DNA of 64,000 nt from Craterostigma plantagineum (GCA_027422505.1 JAPQWV010001345.1:1-64000), one strand, 5' to 3'. Shown: positions 11,701 to 23,800, numbered from the stretch's first letter. Notes: generated by a model not told the origin, from the letters alone. Program-made: numbers and translations.

Positions 11701-12305
11701 GCGAGAGCGACCTACCGTACATCCCTGCTGAAGAAGTTTACAACTTATATCAGCTATATGTGGAAAAGTACAAAGGTCCTCAAGGCTTCATCAAGAAAGA
11801 AGGACTCGAGGGTCTCTACCGGTTCATGATGCGCCAAATCAAGTACTATGCCGCATACGACCTTCAGATGGCTCTGGAGAGCAACATGAAGAAGGTCAGC
11901 ATGACCGCTCCGCTCAACAAATGACCTGAGATCGAAGGGCTTCCCAACAATCACGTGCATATCAGCTCGGTCCTAGGCATCACCTACCACAATCCAATAG
12001 CAAAGAAGAATAGGTTGATGCTGAAGACTGAAATCAACAAGTTTTGTGATGGGACGCTCAAGGTCATCAGGAGGAATATCGAGCAGAGGTTGGAAGAAAT
12101 CAATAGAGACACTATGCTGAGGATCCACAGGTTCGTGAGAGAACAGTCGCTCCTAATGGAACTGCTTGAAGATATCGAGGAGCGAGTGGAGCTGAGGATC
12201 ACGCTGAGGAACTACGAGTATGCGTTGGGCTTGTGCAGATCGTATTACGCCCGACAAGGACAAACGGCGCGGATACGCAATCAAGCACAAAGGGGGAGAT
12301 TGTAG
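8759..12305 (+). pseudogene. Extra 3' gene of element A1 (~1,150 codons, unknown function, broken)
   Basis: The start ATG at 8,759 follows directly after TATATTTTTTCAG, a good splice-acceptor match. The N-terminal ~380 residues look like a globular domain (VYLQQFWGMIKSI, KNEFRALLDLPHSQNY, PLPSDEELVADF, FHGVVFSRKYDFAQLIW). I recall this type from 3' ORFs of large copia elements in Asteraceae, where it has no assigned function. A TAG interrupts at 9,167-9,169 in the same frame, and the frame shifts near 9,900. A Pro/Gln/Ser/Thr-rich middle follows (9,913-10,824), then TQT repeats near 10,866-10,915, then an alpha-helical C-terminus (MLRIHRFVREQSLLMELLEDI). The last codons read through the polypurine tract and stop at TAG 12,303-12,305 inside the LTR. 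Copy A3 preserves the C-terminal two thirds. I see no signal peptide or membrane segment, so an envelope is unlikely. Confidence 0.7.
12289..12300 (+). promoter_or_regulatory. Polypurine tract of element A1
   Basis: AAAGGGGGAGAT directly abuts the TG of the 3' LTR, the expected plus-strand primer position. The same word sits next to the 3' LTRs of A3 (61,855-61,866, reverse) and, with its first A replaced, B. Confidence 0.85.
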
Positions 12306-12649
12306 AGTATACATTTAATTGTGCTTGATATTATTAGTAGTCCTTGTAATTAGGGGCGTTTTGTATAGTAGTCCTTAGATTAGGACTAGATTGATATTTA
12401 TACCAAGTTTGCTTGGTATAAATACATGTAAATCAATTGAGACGAATAGGAGAAAGTTTTGAAGATTGATCCGAAAGGCTTGCAATTCAATTTCTAGAGA
12501 GAAACAACAGTAACTTTCTCACTCTAATCGAATTCTCTCTCTCGTTCTTCAAATGAGTTTTTCGATCGAATCTTATTGATTATCATTATCATCGAATTAC
12601 TTTGAATTCTTACCTAGGATCTTAGAGTTGTTAATCGTAGGACCTAACA
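12301..12649 (+). repeat. 3' LTR of element A1 (LTR family A)
   Basis: 349 bp, starting TGTAGAGTATAC and ending GGACCTAACA. It matches, in reverse orientation, 51,985-52,310, 53,576-53,840 and 61,505-61,854. It holds a perfect inverted repeat at 12,395-12,424 (13 bp arms, 4 bp loop) that embeds TATAAATA, and a second at 12,369-12,388 (7 bp arms). The TATA box in the right arm would make this the promoter core. The next 5 bp (CTTCT) would be the target duplication, but the partner lies outside the window. Confidence 0.9.
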
Positions 12650-13117
12650 CTTCTTACCGAGAGAGAACATTTGGTTGATGATTCCCATGAACTTGGCATA
12701 CATCTGGCTTATATTCTCGTCAGATTCCATCGAGAACAGTTAACTGATTAGTAACCAGGGCCAGTCTTTCTTGCACAACTCTTTGGGTTCCTTCATGAGT
12801 GACTTGAAGCATATCCAACATGGCCTTTGCTGATGAGCAGGAACTGACCCGAACGTATTCTTCCAGTGTGAGTACGCATGCGAGCATGTTCTTCGCCTTT
12901 GCGTTTCGCGTGATTCCATTTTTGCCATCAGCGTTGTATTCTTTGGCAACCTTTGGGGATCCACCTTCTTTTGTAGCCGCGTATGGTCCGTTGATGATTG
13001 TTTCCCAAAGATCGTAGTCGACAGCGATTAGAAACTCTATCATACGATTCTTCCACACTGCGTAGTTCGTTCCATCAAGGAGAGGTGCCTAGAGTGGGAT
13101 TACCCAAGAGTTCATAT
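12650..13117 (-). pseudogene. 5' fragment of gag from a different Ty1/copia element (D)
   Basis: Read on the - strand from an ATG at 13,117. The product begins MNSWVIPL, has an in-frame stop, then continues APLLDGTNYAVWKNRMIEF and DYDLWETIINGPY, typical of the copia gag N-terminus (DUF4219/UBN2 type). It runs to MYAKFMGIINQMFSLGKK and is cut exactly at the outer edge of the A1 LTR. A1 therefore probably jumped into this older element. No pol from element D is visible. Confidence 0.75.
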
Positions 13118-13679
13118 CAATCACTATGTATTACCGGTTACGGTTACAAAATGATTGACCCTTACACAACCGAAGCACTTTGGAAACTAGACCTCCACCT
13201 AGGCTGTCGCACGCCAAGTTTCGATCCACGTCGTTAACCCAGGAAACCAATTCCCCAACTGGATGCAGCTTGCTACCGAAGGGCCACCGAATCCACCAAA
13301 TTCGTCCCTCCACGTGCGAAACACTCCAACCGTTCTCCTTTGTGCGTTCAACGTGTCCACAGACACAACACGTCCGAAGATAAAGGTTTAGGGTAGGGTG
13401 TTGCTAAAGATCGCTCAAGGATACAGATTCGCAAATTAAGCTCAACACAAATTACGAACTTTTCGTAAGTTAACGCTCAATAACTCTAAGGAATTCGATG
13501 GCTTGTGTATTCGTTGCCTGCCCTTCAACGTGAAGTGTTTTCTTCTACATAGACCCAATTATCGCTTCTACACTTCACAAGGAAAGTTAAGCACGAAAAT
13601 ATACAAGAATCAGCTGAATTATCACGTGCATTAACTCAAGAAATCATGCCAAGAATAAACCAATTAAGCTCAACGGTCA
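13118..13679. other. No gene seen; possible leader of fragment D
   Basis: Moderately GC-rich next to the gag fragment, then AT-rich. It may be the untranslated leader of element D, but I could not identify an LTR edge or a primer-binding site. Confidence 0.35.
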
Positions 13680-14400
13680 TCATGAATTCTTACCATAAAT
13701 ACCAGTCTTACTTTCATTCCAAGGTAATCTCATCCGTTGTCAACACATTCCATATGTAGTTCCACTCAACATATTATCAATAGTAGGCTCAATCAACTGA
13801 TTTCTTTCCTAAAATATGATAGCCAATTCGCAAAGAGAAAGATTTCATTTACTGAGTATAATGCAAAACATACTTTCCATGTATGGTGATCTCATCCGAT
13901 TTCAGCACATTCCATAAATAGACTCAATCAGCATCTTACCACATATGAGCTCAATCAATTAATCACTTTTCAAAATTTAAATCCCAAGTCGCATAAGGAA
14001 AGATAGATCATGATTGATTTAAGAGTCAAATAAGATAGCACTCAAACGGATATATCATTGATATTCTTTCATAAAATAAATCAATCACAAGTAAGCATTT
14101 AATCAGAATATCTTTTCCATATATATAGCAGTCATTCATATCCGGGTGATCACATCGATATTATTTCCTAAAATAACTCAATCACGTTTTCAACTCAATC
14201 AGAATATCTTTTCCATATATAACATACAGTCATTCATATCAGGGTGATCACAGCGATATTTTTTCCTAAAATAACTCATGTTTTCAGTTCACATATCGCT
14301 CAACATGATATATTCTCCATATATAGCACGCAACGAGATTCCATTCATACGAAAACGTTCATAACTAGGTGATCACATAAATATTCCAGTTAAACACAAT
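13680..14400. repeat. Degenerate tandem repeat array, ~96 bp periodicity
   Basis: The clearest pair starts ATCAGAATATCTTTTCCATA at 14,102 and again at 14,198, each followed by GTGATCACANCGATATT and CCTAAAATAACTCA. A third, weaker unit follows to about 14,400. Earlier copies of GGTRATCTCATCCG...CACATTCCATA occur near 13,723 and 13,884. Units are diverged and AT-rich, with no coding frame. Confidence 0.55.
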
Positions 14401-15053
14401 ATCACTCAAATTCGATTTTCTTAACATTTTAATCACATTTAAGCACTTAATTGACATTTTCACATACTTAAACATCATATAACATGCATATCGAGTTTTC
14501 TAATTTGTACCCCCCAATTTACATAATTACTTGGAATAATCAAAACTCTCATAGTCATTTGGACCAAAAAGGTCTACAAATACTAATAATAATTTTGATG
14601 GTGGACAAGAAAAGGAGAACTTTAGGGGATACATGTGCTTTATTCATAACGGGACTTCTTTACAATTTACATTCACATATTCAAACTCCCTACTTTGAAA
14701 GGATTGCACTATATTAACTCTTCTTATATGATGAGATTTTCACGCCCGCATATCTTTATATAAATCACTCTTAAGAGATTGAAGAAAAAAAATCAGAAAA
14801 CTATAAGTATCTATCATCTATCAAAGTCAGTCCTGAATGTACGGTTGAGACCGAGCGATGTTGGTAAAAGGATTTTGAGGGATCGGAGTTCAAAAGGGCC
14901 AATGGTAAATGAGTACAGTGTAGGCGAGGGCGGTTCGATGAATAGAGAGAATAGCTTGAAGAGAAAGGCATGTGTTAAATGGACGGAGGCTCTTCATGGC
15001 TGGTTCATGGGTGTTTTCGGTAAACTAGACGAACGAAGTGTGTTTTTTTTGAA

Positions 15054-15056
<3 letters not shown>

Positions 15057-15096
<40 letters not shown>
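15057..15096. repeat. (TA)n microsatellite
   Basis: About 20 uninterrupted TA units. Open frames across it are artefacts of the repeat. Confidence 0.9.
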
Positions 15097-15101
<5 letters not shown>

Positions 15102-16116
15102 TACTAATAATACACATTGATGTGTGTAGGTTGTTTTCCAAAGAATATTTTTGTGCTGATGAATGCTCCTAGTCTCACTACATTGCAAAAATGGCAACCC
15201 ATGGCAATGACGAGCTTCATAAGCTTGAACAATTGGAAATCCGGCGATATATCACCACGCGAACTTGTTCCTTTCGTCCGATAACATCGCAATAGCAGAC
15301 GACGCATAGTCCGCAAGAGCATATAAGCGCGGTAAATGGATCTCTTCTTTTGCAGTTGAGTGTTCTTTTGCTTTATGTATGAATAAGGCTTAGAATAACA
15401 TAAACTGGTAAAATCAAAATTTTGTAAGATCTTTCTTGCAACATGTGTTGTTTTCTTGTTCTCGTAGATTGCTCTCTTGTCAATATTGTGCAATGTTTCC
15501 CTAGCATGTGCAGCAACTATCGAGACTTATAATACGTCGTTGGATGTATTTACCAGTTTCTACTAAATTTGCAGGTGGATTACTCGTGCGAACCCATTGA
15601 TTTGCACGATCACTTCCGTTGCGGTTCCATTCATGAAAGCCGTTGAAGACAAAATATGAACCCTTAAGAAATGATCTTGAGGAGGTACTATATATGATAT
15701 GAACATTCACAAAATGATGGTCAATGATTTGAAAGCGGGGATTGAGACGGACCGATGCTGGTCGAAGGATTCGAAGATGGAATATGAGACGGATCATTGT
15801 TGGTCAAATGATTCTGAGGCAAGCGGCGAGACTGCCCGCAAAGATGATCCTCGTACAATGTCGTGAAAGAAGCTAAATATTGGCATGGCATCAGTTGTTG
15901 GTAGTGTGTAAGATTATTTGGTTATTTCCATTCTCCGTTCTTCATCTAAGTTTTTCCATGAATCGCCCATGAGAATCTTGCGACCGTTAACTCTTCGGTT
16001 AATTCTTCATCCAAGTTCTTCCACTAATTGCCACATTCTTACAAGTTACAACAACAATAACCTTAAAACTATCGTGCATTAACATTCATGAGAACCTTAA
16101 TACTACTGTAGAGGAA

Positions 16117-16142
16117 ATAATAATAATAATAATAACAATAAC

Positions 16143-16174
<32 letters not shown>
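16117..16174. repeat. (AAT)n microsatellite with AAC interruptions
   Basis: AATAATAAT-type repeat interrupted by two AACAATAAC steps. Confidence 0.9.
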
Positions 16175-16176
<2 letters not shown>

Positions 16177-17526
16177 GAGAACTTCATCCCTATCAGCATA
16201 ATAATCTATTACTTAACTCCCTATCTCAGAAAATTTATAACTTAAGGACCAATTCGAAACTTAGCTTTCACATAAGGACCAATTGGACGAAACTAACCCT
16301 CAAAACTTATAATATTACGATTTTACCAGGATTTTTAACTTAAATAATAAAAACAAGAAAGAAAAAAGAAAATCATGAACGAAAGAATAGACCAAATATC
16401 CATCACCAAATCCTTCAATGATCTCCAAAAACGAACGCGCAAATAAATACCCACGATAAATCTCCACCTCCAATGAATGATTTACGATCTTCTCTCTCTT
16501 TTAATCCCGGTATGTGATGTTTTCGTTTCGAATCTCTATTCCATATTGTCCGAACCGAATCGTCTGACCCAAATCTGTAATTTTTTGTGTGTTAGCTTTT
16601 GATTACTTACGCGATTAGGTTTCTTAGGTCTTGATTTGAGTTACTAGGTCACGATTATTGCGTTTTATGCTCAAACATCAATTTTTATATACTTATATAT
16701 AATATTAAGTTAAACTTGTTATTGTAATTTCACCTAGTAAAAATAACTTAAGTATAATTAAAATTATATAATTATATAGTCACACACACCGTGTATAAGA
16801 AATACTAATAGATATTATAGCACAAGCACTTGAATGTGCAAAGAGTACTAGTACTCTATTTTTAAGCCGCTTCATATAAACTGTCATAATTCAATTTCAA
16901 TTTAGATTAATTAAAAAACCTATTACAATTGAAAGAAACCATCAATTACATTTTATCATTTTGTAATTTTTATATTCTCAATCGTATCCCTTTATTTTAA
17001 TTAGTTATTATTTTATATTTAATATAATATGTTTATATGTTCTTTCACGTTTGAGTATGCAAAAATATTAATTTTAATTATGATTTAATTTGGAGTGTAC
17101 TACATTTGTGCTTCGTTAAATCATATCAAAAGTTTTTGAATAAAAAGAGGGGACTTTACACATAAATACTCATTTGCATAAAAACTTGTAATTCACTACC
17201 CTGTCAGTATTTTTTTATATGTAGGTACATATTAGAATAAATAATTGCACATAGGTATCCGATCTGCCGCAAGTAACACATTAGGTACATATAGCAACGT
17301 ACTGTGATACGTAATATGTTGAGAAAATGGTACGTCATATAACTCATTAAGGTACCAGCTAGAAACCGTATCGGATACCATACAAACGCATGACGTGGTA
17401 CGCAATACACACATAAAAGGTACATCAAGACTGAAAAAAATTGGTACAAACAGTTAAACGGAGACTTATCTTTAAAAATTTCTGACATATGTACTAATTT
17501 ATTCAATTGGGTATTTTTAGAAGTTA

Positions 17527-17756
17527 CTCCCTCCGTCACGGTATCTTTGGACATTTGGGATTGTGTTCGGTTTTTAAGAAATATAATATTTTAATAGTAT
17601 AGAGGAAGAAAAGTGTATGGGTGTGGCACGTCTTTTAAGAATATTTAATGTTATTATATTGATTGTGTGTGATAGTTTTTTACTAAATATGAAAATGTAT
17701 AAAAGATAGTGGGACGCCCTATTTAATAAAATGTACAAAAGTTATCGGGACGGAGG
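17527..17756. mobile_element. Stowaway-like MITE just upstream of the PP2C-kinase gene
   Basis: The left end is CTCCCTCCGTC, the hallmark terminal inverted repeat of plant Stowaway/mariner MITEs. The right end is GGGACGGAGG, its near-complement. TA dinucleotides flank both ends (17,525-17,526 and 17,757-17,758), the target duplication expected for mariner-type insertion. The 230 bp interior is AT-rich and non-coding. It ends 93 bp before the start codon of the downstream gene, so it lies in the promoter or 5' UTR. Confidence 0.85.
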
Positions 17757-17849
17757 TAAGTATTATGTATCTAGTATTATCTCTAATATTTATCTATTTG
17801 CTCCGCCGCGCATCTTGCCGTGTCTCAACCCAGTCTGCTTTGCTTGTCC

Positions 17850-20800
17850 ATGATTCAGTTTGAACCTTCGACGCCAATTTTACTACTTGCGCTATTATTT
17901 CTCGGGCTCGCGAGCTCACGCGTCGCCGGAGAGTCTCCGGCGTGCCTGTCGGTGTACTGGGAAGGCGGCGCTCCGGCGGTGCTGCAATCTCCGAAATGCC
18001 CTCGATGGACTCTCTCCAATATCAAGTCAGGCTATCAATCGCATTTCGCCATGTGCCAGTCAGCGATTCTTCAAGGCAAGCGAAGGTCGTTGGAGGATCG
18101 GGCTTTGTGCAATCTTGATCTTCGCATACCGTTTCCTGGTAAGATAATCGCGATCACGCAAAAAGTAAACATGAGTAGTTCTAAATTTTAAAGGTCTTTG
18201 GAAAATCAAATTCACGAATAAATGGTTGTTACTGTATGTTAAATGTTCGTTGAAACATTTTAGTTATATGTTGGGAAGATTAATAAATTTTTAAAATTTT
18301 GTGAAGGTCCTAAGGGAATTAAGGAGGTGATGGTAGGATTAATGGCAGTGTTTGATGGGCATAATGGTGCAGAAGCTAGTCAAATGGCCTCGGAGTTGAT
18401 GCTGGAGTATTTCGTATTGCATTTGTATTTTATGCTTGATACGACTTACTCATTTTTATCGAGAAATGTGATGAGGAGCATTCTAGATCAAGGAGAAGCT
18501 GGTCCCTATTGTGAGAAGATTGGATGGGGCAAGGATGTCGAAGATCGTCTTTTAGATCTTGGAAGGTTTATCTTGAACTTTGTTGTTTGTTTATATTTAG
18601 GTTTAAATTGTGTCTTACAACTAATTATATCGAATATGGAAGTGGAAGTTGTACTCTTAAAATGGCATTTCGAATGTTTAAAGCTTATTATAGATTATCT
18701 GGAACATCATGATTAATCTTGTGAAAGGTATAAAGTTATGGTTGTCATTGGACCTGAGGTGATCCATGTTTTTTTTGTATATTTATGTTATTGGAGAAAA
18801 TTAGTGTTTATGGTTCAAATGTTGCCCATCTGATCAGCTCATTTATGGAGTTATGTAAGGTTTTGACTCAACTATGCATTATGTAGGTTCAAAGTGACAA
18901 TGTCAGCTATCTCAGATGGGTCATTTCCTTTTGATTTACTGAGAGAAGCATTGTTAAGTGCAATCCACGATGTTGATGCTTCATTCTCAAAGGTTAGTCG
19001 ATCATCTACTTGCAAGAAACTTCGTACGATTTTCTCATTTTCTCTCAATTCTTACCTTTTGTGTATTTTGTAGGATGCATTTAGACACAATCTCAATTCT
19101 GGTACAACAGCTACCGTTGTACTTCTGGCAGATAATCAGCTCCTAGTTGCTAATGTGGGTGACTCGAAGGCGCTTTTGTGCTCTGAAGTATATCAGTCCC
19201 CATCTGAGGCTAAAGGTTAGATCATCTCTTAGGAAGATCCTAAATTGTTGTGGTCGTTTAATTAACGGGCTAATCCTATGACATTGAAACAATTCAAGTT
19301 TTTTTGTTCATGGTTCTCAATGTTGCTTGACCTTGAAATTTACAGCTACGGTGTTCAGGGTAATCAGGAAGCAGAGAAGTATAGATTCTTCTTCATCATT
19401 AGAAGAGTACCGTCGGTTAAAATCGGAAGCATCTAATGGATGGATGTTTTTAGTGGCAAAGGAGTTGACAAATGATCATCATCCTGATCGAGAGGATGAA
19501 AAGTCACGTGTGGAATCTGCTGGAGGTCATATTTCTGAGTGGGGTGGTATTTCCCGAGTTAATGGCCATTTGGCTATATCCCGGTCGATTGGTGACATAC
19601 AGTTTAAAAGGTAATTTTTTTTAATGTTTTTGAATGAATTTACATGTGCCTTCAGTTAGTTTACACTTCAAATATAGGCAATTTTGGATGACATTTCAAG
19701 TTAGATTGTTTGGGATTTTGTCTTATTGGTTTGCATTTATTATAATGATAATGGTTACAGATATGGTGTGATATCAGTACCAGAGGTTACTGATTGGCAA
19801 CCTTTGACGGCCAACGATACCCATTTAATCCTTGCATCAGATGGTGTGTTTGAAACCCTGAGTTCTCAAGATATCTGCGACATTTTATGGGAACCACTTT
19901 CTGGTTTTGCTCGGCCACCAGAGCTGAATTCGTCATGTTCACACTCGATAGCCGATTGCATTGTGAACACTGCATTTCAGAGAGGAAGTACAGATAACTT
20001 GGCAGCTGTGATGATTCCAGTGAGAGGATCAGGATCTTACGAGTCTATTCTCAAAGACGTCATTCATACATCAAGCAAATTTGATATATTGGCTCTAGGA
20101 GATCAAATGCTGCTTGATAATAAGTCATGTAATCTTCCTTTCTTAGTTCTTTTAATAGTTTATGATATTATGAGTTGGCTCACCTGAGAGTTCTAAATTG
20201 TTATGTCAATTTGGTGCAACCTTGATCCTAACTGCATCCTCTCAAACGCTAATGCATTTAGCCCATTTTTTCTTCTCACTTGATATGTGGATTCGTTGCC
20301 ATTTTCTCTGAAAAAACTTAACAGAAATTAGCTTTAGCAGTCATTCATGATATTTGTTTGTTGCATAACTGAGAAACTATATGTTATATAGGTTCTGTGA
20401 TATGTTCTTCTTTAGCCAGTTTTAGGAAACATAAGCGATTTCAGAGTTAGCTTATCCACGTGTAATGCTAACATTTATCAATTGTCTTATTAACTCCGCC
20501 GCTGATTTAATTTACTTTTTCCCCTGTTAGCAGATGAAAACACTTCTCTTCTTATGGGACTTCAGCCTCATCACGGTGCTGCCAAGTTCGACAGATTATT
20601 GGTAAGACTGTGAATCAGAAGCTTAACTTCTATAGGTGACATACAGTTCCAATCTCATTCGTTTAGAGAATCTCATTAATTTACAATCTTTACCTATATA
20701 GATTTTGGGTTCTTTCATGTCACAGATTGAAGGCAAGAACGTCAAATATAAATCCTTTTATCTAGCTGAGAACCTTGATGTGTATGATGATTACACGTTT

Positions 20801-23800
20801 TGGATCCATAAAGATGACCCTGTCACTGACCTTTCATCTGCTTTAGCAGTCGATCAATATTTTTGGAGTAAGCTGCTTTGTTAAATCTGTGCAAATCAAT
20901 TGTTTCTCGTACTTAATTTTAGTTGTGTTCTATGTATCTTGACTTATATTTTTCCATTTAATTCCTTCGGATATTCATTGATGCAGGTGGACCTGTAGAT
21001 CTATACGATGAACAACATGCATGTGTGCACTTCGGTAGATATATTGATGAGGATAAAGATCAATGTTTGAATTCTGACAGCTTTGCAAGATTCCTTGGTT
21101 TTCTTGAGTCAATTCCTTTTCATAGTATTGGTCAAAGTGAGCATGTAACATCAGATACGAGGTATCTATTTTTCCTGTATAAATGCTTTTCCAATCTCGC
21201 CAAATTTATTTTGTGGAAGAACTTTAAAGAGTTTGGCCGCTACATGAGACTCGCATGCATTTCGTCATCAAGTGTGACTTTATTTAAATGTGAATCTAGT
21301 GGACATTTCTGGTGCACCTAAATGCTCCTGTCAAATTACTGTCCTTGAATCTCACTGCATATGGTGTGATTCTTTCTTACACATTAGGTAGTCTGTACTG
21401 ATATATAGCTCGTATTTGGTTCCTCCCCGCCTCACTAAGTCTGATTGTTGATTCTATCTTTTTCCTTTTCTCATCAACTAATGGTTTTCTCAGTTACTTA
21501 TTTATGGAGTGTGCAATATATTTTATCCCTGTGGACAGTTTGGGAAGTATTCTTCGACCATGCTTTGCGCTGCTTGAATTAATTGTGTGACCTTTTATCT
21601 CTAAACTGGTCAATAATGGTAATCATCTTTCTGCTTTCTGATAAACTGCCTTAAGTTTAGGTATATATTGAAGAAAAAGTTTGAGCGAGGAGCATTTGGG
21701 GAAGTGTGGCTTGCGTTCAATTGGCATTTTGGAGCATGTGATGAAAATTTTCATACAAATGTGTCTGATGACTGCAATAGCACAGGTTCTGACGACAATG
21801 TGTTCATTTTGAAGCGAATAATGGTATGTTACTAACCTTCATATTGACATGATTACATTTTTCCGCGTTATTCATAATGATGTTCTCATTGGCTATTTTC
21901 ACGAACTTTATACGTGTTGGAATTATAAAATATTATGTCCTAAAAAGGTACTATTGTTGTAATCCCTTTGATCGAAATGATGTAACAATTCCTAATTGTT
22001 TACTATTAACATCTGTCTCTTTTTGCTCTTTTGAATACATTGATTCTGCCAATACCAAAATCTTGTCTGGTATTTATGGGTTGATAAGAGTTTTGATACA
22101 GGTGGAAAGGGGAAGAACTGCTTACCTGAGTGGCCTAAGGGAAAAATACTTTGGCGAAGTATTTTTGAATGCGTCTTACATTTTACGAGGTTCATCTCCG
22201 TCACGATTGTTGGAGTCAGTGTGGAGAATACCACAACCCAATGCCCCAAAATATTCTAATAAATCAATCGGAGATGATAGGAGACAAACTTTTTGTGGTG
22301 AGAACGTGAGATTTGAGGGAAAGATATTTAGAGATTCTCCACATGAAGGACTGAATCATATCGCAAGATACGTTGAGTCTTTTGAGTCGCGATCCAATGA
22401 AATATGGCTTGTGTTCCGTCATGAAGGTATTTCCTTGTCAAAACTTGTGTACACTGCTGAAGAAGTTGCAATCGATGGAGGTGATGAAAAACGAAGTGAG
22501 CATGGAAAGCGCATTCAGATATTGCGCCCCTCAAAATGGTGGCACTGGCTGAAGACTACAGAGGCGGGACAAGAGGAATTTCGCGACATAATATGGCAAT
22601 TGGTATGACTATCTTTTGCTTAAACTAAAGTTCTGTTACGTATTAAAACTTATGCGTTTTAGTCCAGAATCCAGGCACTTAACCTTTTAAAGTGGAAACA
22701 ACTAATCAACGACAGCTATTTAATTAAACATTGCTTGATAGAAATTGGTATATTGTTATGTTATGCATGACCTTAATATCAATTGTAAATGGTATGTCAA
22801 TGAAATGACTAATTTCTAAGGAAGGGCCTAGTTGGCCTGGCCAACATCAGCTTCAAAGTACACATAGCTTTTCTGGTTCTTCTTATCCCAAAGGATCATT
22901 TACCCAGTACTCTCATAACATGCTTCTTAACTCTTGGCTAGTTGATGGCGCTTAAATCCTGCCACGACAGGAATATAACTCATAGAGATATTAAACCTGG
23001 TAAGAGCACATTTTGGATTTAATGATTCTTTGCTTTTCGCAAGTCATAAGCTAATAAAGTGAATTGATTTTTTTTCCGGTCCAGAAAATATGGTGATGTG
23101 CCTAAAAGATCCAAGCTCAGGAAGCTGCTTAAGACAAACTCCTAGTACTGACTTGAATTACACCACTACAATGTACAGCTGATTACAGACTCTTTTTGCT
23201 GTTTTCTTTGCATGTATTTTCAGTTTTCATATTCTGATGGTATTGATGCAACATCAAGATAGGCTTCACATTTTGGTCGTCCTTACTTGTCAAGTGATGC
23301 TATATTCAAACATCGTGTTTCGGGTCATGTAGAGTGACAATATTTCATCAAAAATTAGCAGAATAACTTTCATTCATTTTCCTATCAATTTCAGGCGCAT
23401 TATTGACTTTGGCAGTGCTGTGAATGATTACACAGTGAAGCATTTATACGGGCCAAAGGGGCCTTCAAGGTATTTATCTTTCGTCTGGCTTATTCATAGT
23501 TGGCTCTGATGCCTGTCATCCAAACCATTATCATACATATTTCTACGGTCTTAACTGCAGTGATGAACAGACTTCAGGATATGCTCCTCCAGAGGCATTT
23601 CTAAATGTGAGTTGGTATCATGGTTCATCAACTGTCACTGCAAAGTATGTTCTACGTCTTTTTCCTGGCAATCAACTTCTTCCTAGTTTCTTTGCAATAA
23701 ATCGTGGAAGCTGATAGACATAATAAACCCTGCGTTTTGCTTATTGTCGTTGTAATACTACTGTACCGTACTAGCATACATTTTTTTCCTATGGCTGTAG

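Larger units (their letters stand above)
1..12649 (+). mobile_element. Element A1: large Sirevirus-type Ty1/copia retrotransposon, 5' end outside window
   Basis: The order of domains (gag-like coiled coil, protease, integrase, reverse transcriptase, RNase H) is that of Ty1/copia. The RNase H region contains LGLWYPKGT and DADYAGC, wording I associate with the Sirevirus (SIRE/Maximus) lineage. The element ends in a polypurine tract and an LTR that starts TG and ends CA. The 5' LTR, leader and gag N-terminus lie before position 1. Copy A2 (43,894-52,310, - strand) is closely similar: its coiled-coil segment at 49,430-49,530 matches bases 1-120 here almost base for base. A2 contributes about 2.8 kb upstream of this start, so the full element would be about 15 kb. 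Stops and frameshifts in every domain make this copy defective. Confidence 0.9.
14401..17526. other. Intergenic AT-rich DNA without a recognisable gene
   Basis: I find no protein family here. It holds a (TA)n run at about 15,057-15,096 and an (AAT)n run at about 16,117-16,174. Three copies of a short word (GAGACSGASCGATGYTGG-like) lie near 14,847, 15,738 and 15,779. A pyrimidine-rich stretch at 16,490-16,510, followed by CCG/GTATGT, could be a 5' untranslated exon and donor of the downstream phosphatase-kinase gene, but this is a guess. Confidence 0.4.

Noticed and set aside
8759..12305. Envelope glycoprotein encoded by the A1 3' gene
   Set aside because: Position fits a Sirevirus env-like ORF, but I see no signal peptide, transmembrane segment or Cys-rich ectodomain in A1 or A3.
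14779..15197. ORFs on both strands around 15,060
   Set aside because: Their shared Ile-Tyr run is the (TA)n microsatellite, and the remainder has no family resemblance.
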